A stretch of 64,000 nt of DNA. It comes from Micromonospora sp. NBC_00421. Its GTDB lineage: Bacteria; Actinomycetota; Actinomycetes; Mycobacteriales; Micromonosporaceae. Of the stretch, positions 62,247 to 64,000 are shown in pieces. The translations under genes and the position numbers were made by a program. Every line of letters begins with the position of its first letter. The stretch's first letter is position 1. The DNA is taken from contig NZ_CP107929.1 in assembly GCF_036017915.1 (NCBI RefSeq), positions 5,646,001-5,710,000 on the forward strand, written 5' to 3'. The notes beneath the pieces were generated by a model, which saw only the letters and a list, made by a program, of their open reading frames with translations, was not told the origin of the DNA and searched no databases.

Positions 62247-62690
62247 TCAGCGGTCGGGGGTGCGGCGGGGACGCCAGACGACCAGCGCCGTGGAGGTGCG
62301 GTTCGTCGGCACCAGGTCACCCCGGGAGAAGCCGCTGGCCAGCGTCTCCAGCTCGGCGATCCGCCGGTACGCGGCGTCCAGCTCCGCCTCCAACCGGGCC
62401 ACCCGCTGCTGGGCCTGCTCCACCAGGCGTTCCAGGCTGATGATCCGCTTCACGCCGGCCAGGTTGACGCCCTCGTCCTGACTGAGCCGCTGCACCTCGC
62501 GCAGCAGCACCACGTCGCGCACGCTGTAGCGCCGCCCGCCCCCGGCCGCCCGGCCGGCCTGCACCAGGCCGAGTCGGTCGTACTGGCGCAGCGTCTGCGG
62601 GTGCATTCCCGCCATCCGTGCCGCGACCGAGATCATCAGCACCTTGGCCTCGTAGGCAGGGTCACCCGAACCGACGAACCCGTCCGACAT
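62247..62690 (-). CDS. hspR: HspR, MerR-family heat-shock repressor
   Basis: 147 residues from ATG 62690, behind GGAGGTGAG. MerR winged helix at about 15-85: MISVAARMAGMHPQTLRQYDRLGLVQAGRAAGGGRRYSVRDVVLLREVQRLSQDEGVNLAGVKRIISLE, then a coiled coil (ERLVEQAQQRVARLEAELDAAYRRIAELE). HspR binds HAIR boxes with DnaK as co-repressor. It is 28 bases after dnaJ, the normal dnaK-grpE-dnaJ-hspR order, and its clpB target site is in this window. Confidence 0.97.
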   Translation of the reverse strand: MSDGFVGSGDPAYEAKVLMISVAARMAGMHPQTLRQYDRLGLVQAGRAAGGGRRYSVRDVVLLREVQRLSQDEGVNLAGVKRIISLERLVEQAQQRVARLEAELDAAYRRIAELETLASGFSRGDLVPTNRTSTALVVWRPRRTPDR

Positions 62691-62718
62691 CCCACTCACC
62701 TCCGCACCCGTCCACCGG

Positions 62719-63903
62719 TCAACCGGCCCGACGCACCCGCGCGTCGAGATGTTCCCGGGCCGCCGGCGGCGTCGACCCGGCGAACGACTCCAGCGCCGCC
62801 CGGGCCTCGTCCGACACCGTCGCCGGCACCACCACGTCCAGCGTGACCAGCAGGTCACCGGCCTGCCCGTCCCGTCGCACCACACCCTTGCCCCGGGCCC
62901 GCAGCACCCGACCGGACGGGGTTCCCGGCGGGACGCGCAGGGTCACCGCGCCGTCCAGCGTGGGCACCCGCAGATCGGTGCCGAGCACCGCCTCGGTGAA
63001 GGTGATCGGTACGGCCAGCGTCAGGTCGTCACCGGTACGCCCGAACAGGTCGTCCGGGCGGACCTTCACCTGGACGAACAGATCGCCCGCCGGCCCACCG
63101 CGCTGGCCCGGTTCGCCCCGCCCGGCCAGCCGGATCCGCTGACCGTCGGCGACCCCGGCGGGAAAGCGGACGTTCAGCGTGCGGGCCTTGGTGACTCCGC
63201 CGGTGCCGTGGCACTCGGGGCACTTCTCCTCGACGACCGTCCCGACGCCCTGGCAGTTGCGGCACGGCTCGGAGAAGCTGAACGACCCCTGGTCACGGGT
63301 GGTCACCCCGGCACCGTGGCAGACCGGGCAGGTGGTCGGCTGGGTGCCCGGCTTCGCGCCGTTGCCGTGGCAGGTGTCGCAGACGCCGGGCGCCCGCAGC
63401 GTCAACGGCAGGGTGACGCCCCGGACCGCGTCGCCGAAGTCGAGGGCGACCTCGGCCTCCACGTCCCGACCCCGGGCCGGGCCACGCGCCCGCGTCGGAC
63501 CGGGCCCACCGGCACCGCCGGAGAAGATCGAGCTGAACAGGTCGGTGAAGCCGCCGCCACCGAACCGGGTGTCCCCACCACCGCCGCCGCCGAACAGGTC
63601 GGAGACGTCGAACGGGGCACCACCGGGCTGATCCGGGCCGCGTGCGCCCCGGCGGAAAGCGCCCGAGCCGAACAGCGAGCGCATCTCGTCGTACTCGCGG
63701 CGCTTGGCATCGTCGCCGAGCACCGCGTACGCCTCGGAGACGCCCTTGAACCGCTCCTCGGCCGACGGGTCACCGGGGTTGTGGTCCGGGTGCGACTCCC
63801 GGGCCAACTTCCGGTACGACTTCTTGATCTCGTCCGAGGAGGCGGACTTCTCCACGCCCAACGTGGCGTAGAAGTCCTTCTCGATCCAGTCCTTGGAACT
63901 CAC
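62719..63903 (-). CDS. dnaJ: DnaJ (type I Hsp40 co-chaperone)
   Basis: 394 residues from GTG 63903. J domain 8-75 with the HPD motif (ESHPDHN), Gly-rich linker 85-140, four zinc-finger repeats (CDTCHGNG, CPVCHGAG, CRNCQGVG, CPECHGTG) and C-terminal substrate domains. Stimulates DnaK ATPase. This is the DnaJ1 copy linked to hspR. grpE and dnaK should lie just beyond the right edge. Confidence 0.97.
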   Translation of the reverse strand: MSSKDWIEKDFYATLGVEKSASSDEIKKSYRKLARESHPDHNPGDPSAEERFKGVSEAYAVLGDDAKRREYDEMRSLFGSGAFRRGARGPDQPGGAPFDVSDLFGGGGGGDTRFGGGGFTDLFSSIFSGGAGGPGPTRARGPARGRDVEAEVALDFGDAVRGVTLPLTLRAPGVCDTCHGNGAKPGTQPTTCPVCHGAGVTTRDQGSFSFSEPCRNCQGVGTVVEEKCPECHGTGGVTKARTLNVRFPAGVADGQRIRLAGRGEPGQRGGPAGDLFVQVKVRPDDLFGRTGDDLTLAVPITFTEAVLGTDLRVPTLDGAVTLRVPPGTPSGRVLRARGKGVVRRDGQAGDLLVTLDVVVPATVSDEARAALESFAGSTPPAAREHLDARVRRAG

Positions 63904-63931
63904 CGGTCCACCCCCTTCCGTGAGATGTGGC

Positions 63932-63974
63932 CCGGTCGCCCCGCCCGCCGGGTGAGGGCGGGCGGGGCGACCGG
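63932..63974 (-). terminator. Perfect 18-bp hairpin upstream of dnaJ
   Basis: Arms 63932-63949 and 63957-63974 pair perfectly with a 7-nt loop, 29 bases before the dnaJ start. If grpE ends just upstream, this hairpin may attenuate read-through from dnaK-grpE into dnaJ-hspR. Confidence 0.75.
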
Positions 63975-64000
63975 ATGGCCGTGCACTATTCCGGGTCGGC

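Noticed and set aside
61152..62846. 564-codon + strand frame over the gene-poor region and hspR
   Set aside because: Runs through the MITE-like element and antisense to hspR, with Pro/Thr/Arg low complexity.

Overview
The window is very GC-rich, gene-dense DNA with GTG starts common and many 1-4 base stop/start overlaps. The gene content is that of an actinomycete: HspR/HAIR heat-shock control, a fadA2-fabG4-htdX type fatty-acid module, a DUF350/DUF4247/DUF2617/DUF4178 cluster, Pnkp-Hen1 RNA repair and a TNT-type secreted toxin. A Micromonosporaceae chromosome (Micromonospora-like) is the best guess; that placement is inference. I saw no tRNA, rRNA, CRISPR array, prophage or intact insertion sequence.

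Layout. 1-1.2 kb: end of a Gly/Tyr repeat protein. 1.3-6.1 kb: leftward purS-purQ-purL operon ending in a ComB-like phosphatase gene; PurL has a long Pro/Ala/Thr tail. 6.6-8.8 kb: UPF0145 protein convergent with purB. 8.9-10.9 kb: a lipoprotein, then a secreted TNT (NAD glycohydrolase-like) toxin with a small candidate immunity gene. 11.0-14.8 kb: thiolase divergent from fabG4-maoC across a 16-bp palindromic promoter. 14.8-18.4 kb: an NrtR / kinase / VWA / adenylosuccinate-synthetase-paralog operon in which an internal deletion appears to have fused the kinase and VWA genes. 18.5-25.5 kb: DedA, TetR divergent from SCP2-acyl-CoA dehydrogenase, a DHFR-like reductase, an acyl-CoA synthetase and a serine hydrolase. 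25.7-29.6 kb: purD, a DUF559/AbiEi-like nuclease gene and purA. 29.7-38.4 kb: a DAGK-like protein, a ParA-like ATPase, DUF3151, a LOG-family protein, fba and an LPVTG wall protein. 38.5-42.5 kb: hen1-pnkp. 42.7-47.2 kb: DedA, ArsR, a PyrE-like PRTase, an SDR and membrane proteins. 47.4-53.4 kb: a leftward seven-gene operon (DUF4178, DUF2617, DUF4247, DUF350, a membrane protein, a SpeE-like protein, a membrane protein) plus a small gene. 53.6-60.4 kb: clpB under a HAIR box, a Fic protein, a GntR regulator divergent from two micro-genes, and KhtT/KhtU K+/H+ antiport. 60.6-64 kb: a small gene, a gene-poor stretch with a MITE-like element, then hspR and dnaJ, the distal end of a dnaK operon.

The most unusual signal is a dispersed 56-bp palindromic element present five times (7.16, 7.24, 27.08, 28.24 and 53.52 kb). 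Its architecture is strictly 20-bp arm, 16-nt loop, 20-bp arm; the arms are conserved and the loops are not. All copies lie just past stop codons (purB, the DUF559 gene, purA, clpB), and all are bordered by G-rich DNA on the right, most also by C-rich DNA on the left. Two copies bracket the DUF559-type nuclease gene. Second in interest is the deletion-fused NrtR-kinase-VWA-AdSS operon. Third is a ~220-bp MITE-like insertion at 61.1-61.3 kb with 16-bp terminal inverted repeats and a 12-bp candidate target duplication.

How genes work together: purS/Q/L, purB, purD and purA supply most of the late purine pathway. HspR (62.2 kb) probably represses clpB through the HAIR box at 56.3 kb as well as its own dnaK operon. 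Hen1 methylates RNA ends that Pnkp heals and seals. KhtT gates KhtU. The TetR and GntR genes each face a divergent target across a palindrome.
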